Below, one piece after another: positions 1 through 11,800 of a DNA stretch of 64,000 nt. The stretch covers positions 7,688,001 through 7,752,000 of the forward strand of contig OZ022511.1 in NCBI GenBank assembly GCA_963989385.1. The letters run 5' to 3'. The notes under the pieces are model-generated. The model saw only the letters and a list, made by a program, of their open reading frames with translations, was not told the origin of the DNA and did not search any database. A program made the position numbers and the translations under genes. Origin of the DNA: Ctena decussata. Lineage: Eukaryota; Mollusca; Bivalvia; Lucinida; Lucinidae. The number at the start of each line of letters is the position of its first letter. Positions within the stretch are counted from its first letter, which is position 1.

Positions 1-183
1 GAAAAGTTCGCTATATTGAATATTGCGGAGTAGATATTTTGCAAACTATTAAAGTTATCTTATTGATATTGACAGGTGCTGAAACGCTTCCGCGTAGTTT
101 CTGTCGTTTCCGTGGTGTACAGGAATATGTTAATGAAAAATCGAGATCAACATTTCAATAACAGATATTTAAACATGTTACAT
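1..183 (-). repeat. Left arm of a long inverted repeat, cut by the window edge
   Basis: The reverse complement of this stretch aligns along its length with 1046-1207, with scattered mismatches and a few small gaps. Shared landmarks are AACATGTTTAAATAT, GAAGCGTTTCAGCAC and AAGATAACTTT. The arms enclose about 860 bases, which suggests a foldback DNA element whose outer end lies left of the window. Confidence 0.75.
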
Positions 184-1045
184 ATAATGAATATTCCCAC
201 ATACATTTATTTTCTGCAAGCAAATATTTAACCTTAAAAAGAGCAAGGCGGGACAGTCTTTCAGAAAATTAGCATCGGTCCAGTGCCAGAAACAGCTCAG
301 TTTGCTTTCGAAATTTAATAAACAGAATATCTCTATTTTCCCATCTGCAACCTTTTTTGCAAACATACTTTTCATAGCAAATCGTTGCGGTTAGTCACTG
401 ATAACTGGAAATTTAACGTGACGGAAGAGAGGGGTGGGGTAATTTACTCAAGTTTTGCTTTAAAATAGTTTAAATTTCGATTTGTTTGCTTTTTTATCTA
501 ACGTCTTAATCATTTAACAAGATTGAACATGTGATTTCATTCATCCTTTTTTGTTACAACGTAAAGGTGTGAACAAACGCTTTCTAGTAGGTACACTGCT
601 TGGATAAAAGATAGGAAAAACTAGACATTTTATATATTTCTACGCAAAGTTCTACATTTCTAAAAACTCATTGTTGTGCGTTGCTAAAATATTAACAGGA
701 AGAAAAATGATAAATTTAAGAAAGAATAAAAGCCGGCACCTCAGTTTCAAAGCTTGTAACACAACAAACAAGGATGTAGTAAGACGTATGAAACACTGGC
801 ATAGGTATACTGTGTCCACCCCTCTCTCCTGTCCTGCTTTCCAGCTGTCAGTGTAAAAATACCGTAAAAGCATTATTTCAACAAATTGAATAAAACGGGC
901 ATTCTATTTATTAAATGTCTAAAGCAAGCCTAGCGGTTTTAACATCAGGATCTTTACTATTTGGCTCCGAAGACGGTCTCCTCTGGCTCTTTTTAAGAGT
1001 AAATATTTTTATGCAGGAAGGATTTTTTCCGGGGTCTCATTAAAT
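184..1045. other. Interior of the inverted-repeat element, no gene seen
   Basis: AT-rich sequence with only short open frames on both strands that resemble nothing known. No transposase motif was recognised, so the element looks non-autonomous. Confidence 0.5.
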
Positions 1046-1207
1046 ATAACATGTTTAAATATTTGTAATTGAAATGTCGATCTCAGTTTTTCATTCACAT
1101 ATTCATATACACCGCAAAGTCGACTTTAACCACGTGGAAGCGTTTCAGCACTCGTCAATATGGTTAAGATAACTTTGAATGGTTGCAAAATCGCTTCTCA
1201 GCAATAT
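1046..1207 (+). repeat. Right arm of the long inverted repeat
   Basis: Inverted partner of 1-183. The match stops near ATATATCTATG at the outer side and near ATTAAATATAACATG at the inner side. Confidence 0.75.
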
Positions 1208-2023
1208 ATCTATGCAACAAACTATTCTGGAACCCTAAACAGTGTCCCTTTATTTATTCCCACGGTAAGTGTAAGATTTTTGACAACAAAGACTTTCAGC
1301 CGAATCTAGAATGCACTTTGGGGTATGCTAAGATTTATGAAAAAAATTGCATAGGTATAAAATTAATGCAAAGCACCTATATAATATTAATATTTGTTTC
1401 CTCATATGCCATGTTCAATGTCTTGAGAAAAATAAAGTTTTGTCTCTCTGTCTGTTAAAAAATCATGCATATAAAATTATTAAGTAATTATCGGCTTTTC
1501 ATTGGGCAGAAAGTATGCAAGCAAATATTTACTATTATCGCTCTGCCAATAATTTCGGCTGAAAATGCCTAAAAAACGAAACTTTTGTGGATCTGGAATA
1601 CGGAATGCAGCTGGGAGCTGGGTCCCCTATCCCAGATCAGACAATCTGGAAATATATTTGGATTTGAAAATGTTTGTATACATCTTTATATTATGTAAGT
1701 GTAACTTTGTAAGGACATCACAACTTTTATTCTGTTCAGTGTAATTACTATATGTATGGGCCGGAGACCTTTATTTTGAATAAAGCTTTTTGTCATTTTT
1801 TTTTTCAGTTTTATTACGTAAACTTGCCAAGAGTCAATAATGATTTCTTTTAGTTTGGAAAACATCTCGATTTACCATGATAGTTTCTGTAAGATTAATG
1901 TGTCTCAAAACAAACATTTTTCACAATGACAAAGACATCTGCCTCTCATCAGAGTTAATTAGCTGGTAGGACAGGATAAGCAATGACTGATTGGTATTAA
2001 ATATTGAATCTTTGAGACAAAAA
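1208..2023. other. Intergenic, no gene seen
   Basis: AT-rich. Around 1755-1806 a stretch ending TGAATAAAGC and a T-run resembles the 3' tail of an old retroposed copy, but no body could be identified. Confidence 0.4.
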
Positions 2024-2261
2024 TGAGCCGCGACACGACAAAACCAACAATGTGGTTGTGCGCCCAGCGCAGACTCAGATCAGCCTGGGCATTCGCCCAG
2101 TTTGACCAGTCTCTTTGCTAAGCGCTTTAAGGGTAGCTAAGGGTCTAAGCTACCTCCGTGCGGACAGCGAAGACTCTGATCAGACTGGGCGGATGCCCAG
2201 GCTGATCTGAGTCTGCGCTGGGCGCACAACCACATTGTTGGTTTTGTCGTGTCGCGGCTCA
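2024..2261 (+). mobile_element. Palindromic MITE (family P), copy 1, full length
   Basis: Ends TGAGCCGCGACACGA and TCGTGTCGCGGCTCA. Arms of about 95 bases are near-perfect reverse complements around an asymmetric ~45-base centre (GGGTAGCTAAGGGTCTAAG), which gives the element a direction. The 4-base duplication AAAT lies immediately outside GAGCC and GGCTC. Confidence 0.93.
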
Positions 2262-3179
2262 AATGTTGTTAATGAGCGAAATGAGTAAAATAAACTAGTT
2301 TGACCAGATTTATACGACGACACAGACATGTATTTCATTTACTTTTTATTTATTTTATTTTATTTAAACATTAATTAAGGAGGGTGAAACAATTAGCTGA
2401 GAAAGCTAGTCTACCTGGCGACCCTCCACAAATGTATAAAACACACACCAACAAAACATATAAACGCATGCATATGCATAACATTATATACATACAGGAT
2501 TATACTATCTTAAGAGTGTATAAAATGACATTCCGGGAAAACCCAGGGAAACTATTGTCAAAATATATTATTACATGTTAATGTTTTTTTTTCTTTTTAT
2601 TTTAGTTAAGACTTGGAACTTGGTAGGTCAAAATTAATAAAGATCGGAACATAACCTGAGCATCTCATTACAATTTTTTTTTCAGTATAATTAGAAAGTT
2701 AAAAATAAATGGAGCACATTTCGCTGGGCCTATAAAACACGTTTATCACTGTTAAATTTCAGATGAAAAATATTTGTCATTTGCACTGAATAGTAAAATG
2801 CATTGGCATTGCCGACAACTGCAAAGGTACAACAAATGAAAACAAAAGAAACTCCGAAGACTCTTTGATGCCTCACAGTGATTATGCTGTTTGGTCTGAT
2901 TCCGCTCCGTTTGAAATGACTTTTAATTGCGTTTTTATTTCGGTCAATCCGGCGACTGGTGAAACTTTCAGCGGAAGCAACTAGCCCGGATTCATTTTTG
3001 CCACCCTTCTCAATGGGGTCAATTTATAAAGATAATAATAGCTCCCGTTTTATTTTTATTTTCATTTATTTTCTTATCAATTTATTTTTTTTTCTATTTT
3101 TGTATACTTTTATATATTTTCCAAAATCTGTTGATTCATTTGTGAAAATAGCTGCTATTAAAATATAATAAAAAAGACC
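2262..3179. other. Intergenic, low-complexity AT-rich
   Basis: Contains a TTTATT-type run near 2337-2368 and poly-T stretches. The short open frames look like chance. Confidence 0.4.
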
Positions 3180-3181
3180 CG

Positions 3182-3212
<31 letters not shown>

Positions 3213-3224
3213 AAAAAAAAAAAA
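3180..3224 (+). repeat. Homopolymer pair (C)n(A)n
   Basis: A run of C followed directly by a run of A. Length is likely unreliable in any assembly. Confidence 0.95.
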
Positions 3225-3408
3225 TTACCCATGTCCTACCTTGGACCGTGACCTCGGATTTAAAAACTGAATGTACAAAACTGATTAATCATTTATTCGT
3301 TATCTATTATTGTTTTTCTTTTTATTTCAGTCCACTCTTATTCTATTTTTTTATTTATCCATGTGTATGAACTCAAGCAAATCAAACATGTGAAACAACT
3401 TCGAACTC

Positions 3409-3545
3409 CCTGAGTCTTTCGGATGAGATTTTAAACGGAGGTTCCCGTCGCCGTAGGACCATAGTGTTGGTGGAGCGTTGATTCCGCGATGACTCACCCA
3501 CTCTTCAATCAGAGTTCACTCGTGTGCTTACAAACGTGAAAAAAT
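3409..3545 (+). mobile_element. SINE body fragment without its tRNA head
   Basis: CTTTCGGATGAGATTTTAAAC followed by a stretch ending in GAGTTCACTCG parallels the SINE at 45200-45375 (CTTTCGGATGAGACGAGATTT ... GAGTTCACGCACTC). No A or B box is present here. Confidence 0.45.
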
Positions 3546-3695
3546 ACTGCGGCTTTTGCGTAGTGATAAATTTCAGAATGACAGCTCTGCTTTCAACAGT
3601 TTTTCCACATTTTCTGATGGCAATCAACTCTTAACAGGAAAATTGTTCTAGAAGATAAAAGACCAATTTTATTTTTGGAATGTGTACGTCTTATG

Positions 3696-3933
3696 TGAGC
3701 CGCGACGCGAGAAATCCAAAACAGTGGTTGTGCGCCCAGCGCAGACTTAGATCAGCCTCGGCATCCACCCAGTCTGATCAGAGACTTCGCTGTCCGCATG
3801 GAGGTACCTTAGACTCTTAGCTACCCTTTAAGCGCTTAGCAAAGAGTCTGATCGGACTGGGCGGATGCCCAGGCTGATCTGAGTCTGCGCTGGGCGCACA
3901 ACCACTTTGTAGGTTTTCTCGTGTCACGGCTCA
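3696..3933 (-). mobile_element. Palindromic MITE (family P), copy 2
   Basis: Full length, centre in reverse direction (CCGCATGGAGGTACC). Flanks ATGT and AATT no longer match, so the duplication has mutated. Confidence 0.9.
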
Positions 3934-4340
3934 ATTGTCATCCAGGAAGCAATCAGGCAGTCATAAAAGATTTTTTTCCTTCCAAAAAAAAAAAAAAAAA
4001 AAAAACATGCGGAAAAATCATGGCGGTGTACATTTTCACCTTCCCTATAAGCACACAACATTGAATCAACATTGATTCAACTTTGGTTAACGTGATTAAC
4101 GTCATGAGTCTCATGATTCATTGCGTAATAAGAGAAAGTTCATAACAGAGAATGTGCAAAATCTTGGTAAAGGAATTCAGCACATACTCAACCCCAAAAC
4201 CAAACAACATTGTAAAAGGACTGTTCACTTTATCGAGGATGCTTTAAATACAAGAAAGAGTGCGTAAATGTTAGTTTATATGTATATATTATATTTACTG
4301 AAAACGAGAATGTAAGCTTGTTACAAAGAAATAATATACT

Positions 4341-4554
4341 GGGTCCGAGTGCACAAAGCAAACGTAAGCCTACGCCTGACGTACGCCCGTCGTAAAAAGG
4401 TCGCAAAATCGTAAATAAAGTCGTAAAATAGCTTCAAAACTCACAGGTTGCTTCGTGCACTTGGATTAAAATACAGTCGTAGTACAGACTTAGTAGCGCC
4501 GACGTTCGTAAGCTACGCCGGCGTAGTTTACGCCACCTTTGTGCACTCGGCCCC
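4341..4554. mobile_element. Short Harbinger-type MITE
   Basis: Inverted termini GGGTCCGAGTGCACAAAG and CTTTGTGCACTCGGCCCC with subterminal CGTAAGC/GCTACG repeats. The same termini bound the coding element starting two bases to the right, so this is its non-autonomous partner. No clean 3-base target duplication was found. Confidence 0.75.
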
Positions 4555-4849
4555 TGGGACCGAGTGCACAAAGCAGACGTAAGCGTACGCTCGACGTACG
4601 TTCGTCGTAAAGTTGTCGCAGAAATTTAATCCGTGTGCACAACCGAGGCGTGTCGTAAACTTAGTCGTAAAATCGCTCTAAACTCACGTCTGCTTTATAG
4701 TAGACTTAGCCTTGGCGTAAGGTGTTCATTTTGAGTTATTCCGTTAGTGTTTCATTTAAACAAGGCCGGAATGTTACATTGGATGCACGATTTGCAATAT
4801 AGAAGGATTTTACAGAGAGACAGGACAATCAGAGACAGAACAAATCCTT

Positions 4850-5178
4850 TGGCTACATGGCTACATATAATGATGTATAACTATATGAACGGTTTCGTTT
4901 GCCACGCCATAGGCTGCTTGAACTGATAGATGAGCTGCGACCCGACTTAGAACATCAAACTTGACGCGCGTATGCTATTCCAGCCGAAATCCAGACCTTT
5001 GTGGGCTTGAGATTTTCGGCAAGTGGTTGCTGATTTAGTTAACATCAACAGATCAACTGCAGGTATAATAATCAGACGTGTTGTTTTGGCACTCAAGGGA
5101 CGTTTGCATCGCTATGTTAAATTTCCCATTATGGATGACAAGATAAACTTAATAAAACAACAGATTCTCCACCAGTCG
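4850..5178 (+). pseudogene. Harbinger transposase (HARBI1-like), N-terminal remnant
   Basis: Two blocks are recognisable. The first (about 4886-4956) reads FRLPRHRLLELIDELRPDLE, the usual start of the helical N-terminal region. The second (5023-5160) carries VADLVNINRSTAGIIIRRVV and then RLHRYVKFPIMDD, the helix-turn-helix part just before the catalytic domain. A stop and a frame change separate the blocks. The sequence breaks off before the first catalytic Asp (the GCIDGTH region), so no DDE core remains. Family knowledge: HARBI1-type proteins are nucleases that excise and insert the element together with a Myb/SANT partner. The assignment is from remembered conserved blocks, not a search. 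Confidence 0.75.
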
Positions 5179-5395
5179 AAATGCCTTCTAACAATGGTGG
5201 TGACTGGCCTATTTTGTCAAGTACCAAGCCAGTGTAAGGTCCTTTTGGTGGTGGTTTTGGACCACCCCTAGTATGAGGATACTTTCTGTTGGAGTAGTCC
5301 TTCTTTGCTCGGGAAAGCAGGTCTTCAATTTGTTTTTCTGACAGACATTTTACGTTTAACTCAAAAGCACATGCACGTTTGAAAGTGTTATAATG
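5172..5395 (-). pseudogene. Harbinger Myb/SANT-like partner protein, C-terminal remnant
   Basis: Reverse-strand translation is open and reads QIEDLLSRAKKDYSNRKYPH, then a Pro/Gly stretch TRGGPKPPPKGPYTG and LVLDKIGQSPPLLEG. This pattern (helical linker, then GGGPKPPP and a hydrophobic tail) is that of the second protein of Harbinger elements. Family knowledge: that protein binds the element ends and carries the transposase into the nucleus. The N-terminal Myb/SANT domain itself is missing. It is tail-to-tail with the transposase remnant, and the internal deletion removed the 3' part of the transposase between them. Confidence 0.6.
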
Positions 5396-5870
5396 AACAT
5401 TAATTTTAAAGATTTATGATTGATCAATAACATGCAAAAAGGTGCATATGCCATATGCGAACATCAGAGGCTCATACCAGCCTGCGCACCCGCGCAGTCC
5501 GAAAACTATGCATGGAACCTTAGGATATTACAGGTACAAAGTGAAGGATCTATCTAAAATTACGGACACACAGAATGGTTTCAGTCTTGTCTGTTTGCAA
5601 ATGCCTTAAGCAACCTTTATGCCTAACGCGGCTCATATCATATAAGAAAACAATTCATCTAACACACGTGCTAATTTTATTTGAGAGCACTACGCTAGTC
5701 GTACTCTAGTCGCAACTACGCCTGTCGTACGCCTGCTTCGTGCACTCGGATTTTAATACAGTCGCAAGATTGACTTAGTTGCGCCGACGTTCGTAGCCTA
5801 CGCCGGCGTAGCTTACGCCTCCTTTGTGCACTCGGCCCCAGGTTATAAAATCAGATATATCCTGCTCTAT

Positions 5871-6077
5871 TAACCTTTTTGCCAAATGGAATATTCCATT
5901 GTTATTAATTTGATGAGCCCTTTTTTAATTTAATGGATATCAGGTGAAATATTTCAGTTATTCTTTTTTCGACAGCGTGGACACTGCTCAGATAATGCAT
6001 GCAATCAGCAACATCTGATCTGGGTCTTCACTGTTTGCATACTTCCCAATATGGGAAGCTAGGCACTAAATGGTTAA
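5871..6077 (+). mobile_element. Non-autonomous repeat (family D), copy 1
   Basis: Ends TTAACC and GGTTA. It contains CTGATCTGGGTCTTCACTGTTTGC and a GGCACTAAATGGTTA end, shared with copies at 44679, 54465 and 59690. The distal end also occurs at 7401-7443 as part of a local duplication. Confidence 0.55.
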
Positions 6078-6086
6078 ACACATTAT

Positions 6087-6360
6087 ATATGATTATAACG
6101 TTACACCATAAATTTTGGAAGGACTATAAATAAGAACTTATAGCTCAACCAGTAGGCCATATTTATTCATTCTTATAACTATTTGTGGCAGTAAATTTAG
6201 GGAACTCCTGGTCATGTCCCCTGGGAACCTGGTCTGACGTGGTTCGGACTGAGCGTTGTTTGGGAGGGGGACAGTGTCTGGAGCCGAGCTGCTGATATTG
6301 GATGCACTGCTCTAGACACTGCCCTGGCTTCCTTTCTTTCTCATCTATCCTGACAGACCA
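6087..6360 (+). repeat. Local duplication, unit 1
   Basis: Matches 7796-8096 closely (AGAACTTATAGCTCAACCAG, GGAACTCCTGGTCATGTCCC, CACTGCTCTAGACACTG). The match extends left through the family D end at 6047-6085, which pairs with 7405-7443. Confidence 0.8.
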
Positions 6361-6379
6361 GGGTATATAGCCAGAACAT

Positions 6380-6580
6380 CCCAGCCCTTAAATCCAGCGG
6401 GCACAGAGCGTCTCGGTGACCTCACACTGGCGTCAACGGGACGTCAGTGAGACGTCACTGCGACGTCAGGTGCCTACTGGGAAGGTAAATGTGATTAGAT
6501 CATTGTCTTGTTTCTATGATGTGTTGTAGATGCGCTAAAATGTATTTGGCAATCTGAATAAAGAATTAAATTGAATTGAA
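6380..6580 (+). repeat. GACGTCA minisatellite and retroposon-like tail
   Basis: About 6428-6468 repeats GACGTCA-NTG-type units. Then CTGAATAAAGAATTAAATTG and a short ATTGA repeat look like the 3' tail of a retroposed copy. No body was recognised. Confidence 0.4.
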
Positions 6581-6856
6581 TTGTATTAATTTCTGACCAA
6601 TGCCTATGATTTTTTCCTTTTCGTAACCTTGATATGTGAATGCTCCATATGATATAATGGTTATAATCGGCCCAGCGGATTCATAAACGATAATGCTTGA
6701 AATTGTAAGTGACGGCGAACGGATGCTGGGCAACGGAATTTACACTATAAGGCTTTAGTTCACTTGATGAGTCTGTGGCTCAGGTGCGCGCGATGTCGCC
6801 GTCTTTCCGTAACAAAACCTTTATACAATGGCTCATTTATCATACATGAAGACATC

Positions 6857-7096
6857 TGAGCCGCGACACGACAAAACCAACAATGTGGTTGTGCGCACTG
6901 CGCAGACTCAGATCAGCCTAGGCATCAGCACAGTCCGATCAAAGTCTTCGCTTAGCGCTTAAAGGGTAGCTAAGGGTCTAAGCTACCTCCATGCGGACAG
7001 GGAAGACTCTGATCAGACTGGGGGCGGATGCCCAGGCTGATCTGAGTCTGCGCTGGCCGCACAACCACATTGTTGGTTTTGTCATGTCACGGCTCA
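6857..7096 (+). mobile_element. Palindromic MITE (family P), copy 3
   Basis: Full length, flanked by perfect ATCT duplications. It lies between the two units of the local duplication. Confidence 0.93.
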
Positions 7097-7400
7097 TCTA
7101 TAGATAACATAAAACTAATGACTTAAAATGATTAGTGGTAGGCGTTAACTAATATTGAATTACGACGCAAATGACAAAATAATGTCAGGATATTTGTTTA
7201 AAAAATATGCAGTGTTGTATCAATATGTTCTTTTTGTACAGACACAGAATGAAAGCAAACGTCTGGGGGTGATTTGTACCCATTTATTTAAATGATATAT
7301 GTGCGTTCGATAAAGAGACAAAATGGCAATACATGTACCAACAATACTGATGTCACTCTGAAGTGTGTTGTCTGAATAAAAAGGCAACGCCAGCAGGCAC

Positions 7401-8096
7401 ATTACTTCCCAATATGGGAAGCTAGGCACTAAATGGTTAAACACATTTTATCATATGACGTCGCATCAGAGAGTGTAATAAAGCCATGCATTAAAAACGA
7501 TAATCCACTAGTGGATTAAATATGCAAATTACGTTGTAACGTTATACGTTGACGTCCATTAAAACGTCGCTTTTTCTAATGGCGAAATTGTGACGTTTTA
7601 GTGCAAATTTTGCAAATAAAATGCGATTTTAGTGTCATATGATAAATAGAATCTTGCATTCGTGCTCCTGTATTATTAAATTTATTAAACTCGTTGGGGA
7701 AAATGATAAGATGCTCGGCAAAGCCTCGCATCTTATCATTTTCCCCAACTCGTTTAATAATTCAATAATACATAAGCACTCATGTAAGATCCTCTATATA
7801 TATGATTATAAGCCATAAATTTTGGAAGGTCTATAAATAAGAACTTATAGCTCAACCAGTAGGTCATATTTGTTCATTCTTATAATTCTTTGTGGTAGTA
7901 AATTTAAGGAACTCCTGGTCATGTCCCCTGGGAACCTGGTCTGGTGTGGTTCGGACTGAGCTATTTTTTTTTTTTTTTTTTTTTTTTTTTGGGGGGGGGG
8001 GGGGTGGGGGGGCAGTGTCTGGAGCAAAGTTGCTGATAATCGATTTACTGCTCTAGACACTGTCCTGACTTCCTTTCTTTCTCACCTATCCTTTCA
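7401..8096 (+). repeat. Local duplication, unit 2, interrupted
   Basis: 7405-7443 and 7796-8096 correspond to 6047-6085 and 6087-6360. The middle (about 7446-7795) is extra. It includes a T/G homopolymer at 7964-8012, which also creates a meaningless proline/lysine-rich open frame on the minus strand. Confidence 0.75.
7448..7794. mobile_element. Insertion with a long hairpin
   Basis: Absent from the matching place in duplication unit 1. Its right part forms a strong hairpin: GGGGAAAATGATAAGATGC pairs with GCATCTTATCATTTTCCCC around a 14-base loop region, with weaker pairing beyond (ATCTTGCATTCGTGC with GCACTCATGTAAGAT). CATATGA motifs occur at both sides of the left part. Likely a small foldback element. 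Confidence 0.6.
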
Positions 8097-9590
8097 GATG
8101 TGCACCTGTAGCATTCAATGTGGACCTTGACTCCCTGCAAAGCATCTTAGTAACCAAAAATGTTTAACAATTGCTACTGATTGATGGTAGGCAAACCTGA
8201 ATTAAATATTGACAATTCTGACTTTTTTTATCATTTTTTTCCGATGCACGAATTTACAATCTAGCTGTAGATGAATCTCGTGCTTTCTGATAGGTTCGTA
8301 CACACCAATAAAAGCAACATTTCTTCACAAAAAAAATACAAAACCATGCTAGAACTATTGACCACATTGAAAAAAAATAAGACATGCATAATAAATCAGA
8401 AAAAATAACTGGACAGCTTATTTTGATGGAAAAAATATTATCTTATCCTAAAACGTGGATTATTTTCTCAGGGGTACCCCGAAATTTCTTTTTACTATAA
8501 TCTTATTTCAAAAAAAAATATTAACAAAACTGATTTTATCTTCAAAAGTATTTGTCAAACAAAAAAAAACAATTTATACCATTGAATATGACAACAACCT
8601 GTTTCATCATTTCTGCGATCAGATTAAGAAAGGTGTACAAATTTGTCAACCCTGAAATACATCATACACATCGAACACAGCATGTTTCTATGAAGAGAGA
8701 ATAATCTAAAAAGAAGAATCATAATGAGAGGTACCGAGCTAACAAACTTTGTTTTTATAAAGATGAATCTGATATCACTTAGCATCTGACTGTTAAAAAC
8801 ACAGATCTCCTTAGGTGTATGAAAACACGAGAATGAAGCATACATAGTGTCTGTTATCCATCTCTCTTTTGATGTTTATACACATTTCTCGAACAATTCA
8901 TGGGACCATGGATAGAAAGGTAAAAAGAATGATCAGTCATAGGCATCCGATGCACACAGTGAAATACCAACCTTCGGGTTATGCAACATTTCGAAAATTG
9001 AGCAATTTTTCCTTTTTGTCACATTTTGTGTCATCTCGACCGTTCCAAGTTGGTACATCTGTTGTGGTTCCTTGATGCTACATTGTGCTGTGTACGCTTG
9101 TCTATGTTCTTTGGCGGTTTTGTCACCTGTTTTGCTACCCAATCTGCTTTTTGTTTTGTTTTGTAAGTTAAAAATGAAATAGATAAAAATAGATGTTGAT
9201 GCTGTTTTTGATTAGGGAACTAAAAGACATCCTCTTTGGGAAAGAGCTGCTCAGTCGGTTTACCGTGCGTGTCTTTCGTGAACAAGTGTCAATTTTTCCG
9301 TGTTTGTGTGCTTCTTTCCATATTTGTTTTGAGAGCGAGATGTGGGATTTGATTGTATTAACTCCTGATCATTGCCTATCTTTTTACATGTACTTTTTAG
9401 TTCTAACTGTAGTCATCAGAGGCAAATGATAGAGTCATCTTACTCCTGACTGCCTTATTTACCGATATAGCCGTTTCTGTTTCAAACCCAAATATATTAC
9501 CACGATAAACCGCCGGTCATAAACCAACATCAGAATATAGCTTAGCCGCTGAACAACTGAAAATGAATATGCAGGTGAGCGCAGTTTGCA
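8097..9590. other. No gene or repeat recognised
   Basis: AT-rich, with several open frames of 60-78 codons on both strands. None has a recognisable domain or convincing splice signals. Confidence 0.4.
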
Positions 9591-9592
9591 CA

Positions 9593-9594
<2 letters not shown>

Positions 9595-9623
<29 letters not shown>
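9595..9623 (+). repeat. (CT)n microsatellite
   Basis: An almost uninterrupted CT run, shortly after a splice-donor-like CAG|GTGAGC at about 9573. Confidence 0.9.
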
Positions 9624-10224
9624 AGATCTCTGTATGCGTCGATGTTGTGCATTTTACTGCATGCACCGAACAATATTACCGTTTCTTGTTTAGACAATAC
9701 TTTATTTTATATTGATTAAATTAGGACCTTCTGTGTCTGTGTGCTTATTAATCTCCACAGCATTAAATATTTATGGAGTTCCTTGTAAAGATATCCTTTC
9801 AGCAGTAAAAGAACCATAAATGTTATTTCAACCAGCGATTACTGGATAAGTTTATTGGCTTCCGCTTCTGGCGCTTATTTATTACTTTTGCTTCCCAGAG
9901 AAATTATGGTGAATAGCATTGCAACACGCATATGGATAAAAAGCAGTCGGAGATTTAAAGATTTTATGAAAGTTTCATATTTTTCTAGAAAAATCAAAGT
10001 CCCATTTGCTTTTGGCATCAAACGGTCCATAACACGATTTGTCTATTACTAAAGACGTATTGTATGTAATGCGTGCACCATAATGCAGTCGTTGTGTCAT
10101 TCGGCACACGTACATGTATAACAATATCCATGCAGTTATTCTTTGAAAGATGTGTCAGTATTTGAAACACATTATAGTAAAACTTAAAAAAATGGGGCAC
10201 CTAAAATAATTGCCGTTATTGTCC

Positions 10225-10395
10225 TTCACTTTGAGAGCTTATCTCTCTGTCTCTCTCTGTCTCTCTCTTTAATATAGAAAGCATTCTGTTGCTACTGAGC
10301 TATCTATATATTGTTTTGGTGATTCTGTCTCTGTCTCTTTCTCTCTAAATTAGAAAATATTGTTCTGTAACCTCTTAGTTCCTTTTTTGTTAGCT
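10225..10395 (+). repeat. Tandem pair of CT-rich units
   Basis: Two ~100-base units each start with a CTCTGTCTCTCT tract and continue with an AGAAA...ATTCTGTTGC-type stretch. Old duplication seeded on a microsatellite. Confidence 0.45.
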
Positions 10396-11434
10396 GACAT
10401 AGTTTTCTGTCATAATATGATGTGTTAACTTGAAAAATTGAGTAATACAACATAGTTTTACATTCAATTATGTTAAATAATTTTGTTGTTAGGAGTCATG
10501 AGCTTTCGACATAATCCTTTTCGTTAAAATTATACTCTGAATGTCTGTAACATGTCATAGTTGAATAATATATATTATTTAAACAGCTTGGAGCTTTATG
10601 GATTTACAATTGGATAATGAGTCCAACAATGCAGATGGAATGGCAAACGGTGAAGAATTTGAGCAGACCGCTCCTTCAAGGACAGTTTGATCTGGGTCTA
10701 CTCATTTCTTCTGACCTGTCTGTCTCAATGTTTTGAGAGTTTACGATATGACAAGCCGTTGTCTCCTCAGATCGACAATGCCATTTGTTCTTGATCCAAT
10801 GGCCTAACAATCTCATCAATCAATTAAAGACATACTGTTTCCAGTATTTGTTAATCTGTCCGGCATTAAACATTTACGCATTTCGCCTATCAAGAGACTA
10901 ATTTGGCAGCAAAAGAAGCTGAGATTTATTTTTTATGAGCTATTGTCAGGAAATCTAGTAGATTATATCGTGAGCCTTGTCTACAAGACAATTTATTTGT
11001 ACGAGTACATGTATATACATGTAATATGTGACTGATAACATTTTTGCAGTCTGTCTAAGCTGTTGTTGTTGCTGTTTCAATTTTCGTATCAGCTGCATCC
11101 TAACAGCAAACCCTATAAATGATCAAGAAAATACTTGGCAGTGATTGAATGATTGAAAGAGCTGTTTTAGTATAGACTTCACACAGTGTTTGCATATCTC
11201 AAGCTAGCTGATCGGAAATGTTAAATTTAACTGTCTGTCAATACACCATATATGTGTAACAACGTCCAAAACCATTGAGAACAGTGGGGTATATCAGAGC
11301 CTCCTTAAAGTCTAACAGAGTAGGAACAAGTTTGAAGTCTCCACTCTTTGCCCATCGTCTTTCCCCATGTACATGTAATTGCAATCAATTTGAATTTAAA
11401 GCACAGCACTGCAAAAGCATCTTTCTATAGTTAT

Positions 11435-11740
11435 ACCTTGAAAATTGGGTGAAGGTCACAAGAATTTTCAGTTCTTTCTTATCTCCCAATGATATATCTG
11501 TGCAGGTCTGATTCTAATTGAACCAACTCTTCAGGAGATACAGTGCAAACAAGCCATTCTTCAGCAATGTTCGACCTCCTGTGACCTTGAAAATAGGGCC
11601 AAAGTCACCAAAATCTAATCACTTCGTCCCCTCTACCCAAAAATGTATATTTGCAAGTTTGGTTTAAGTTTATCAATGCCTTTAGGAGATAGCGTGCAGA
11701 CAAGAAGCTACGCGGATGCGGGCGAAGACAACGATGCCGG
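11435..11740 (+). repeat. Diverged tandem repeat, two ~147-base units
   Basis: Units begin ACCTTGAAAATTGGGTGAAGG and ACCTTGAAAATAGGGCCAAAG. Both end with an AGGAGATA...GTGCA-ACAAG stretch. The type looks like an interspersed tandem family rather than a gene. Confidence 0.5.
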
Positions 11741-11800
11741 CGATATCCACACTAAAAACATTATGTCCCTCATTTGCATAGACAATGTTATCTTGTCATT

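Larger units (their letters stand above)
4556..5839. mobile_element. Decayed PIF/Harbinger transposon carrying both genes
   Basis: Bounded by GGGACCGAGTGCACAAAG and CTTTGTGCACTCGGCCCC. The interior encodes a Harbinger-like transposase fragment on plus and a Myb/SANT-like C-terminal fragment on minus, the two-gene convergent layout typical of Harbinger. It is shortened by internal deletion, so it is inactive. Confidence 0.75.

Noticed and set aside
7845..8060. Proline/lysine-rich minus-strand frame
   Set aside because: It is a translation of a T/G homopolymer tract inside a repeat.
9573..9580. ATGAATATGCAG|GTGAGC as a first coding exon
   Set aside because: Only four codons and no supporting upstream or downstream exon.
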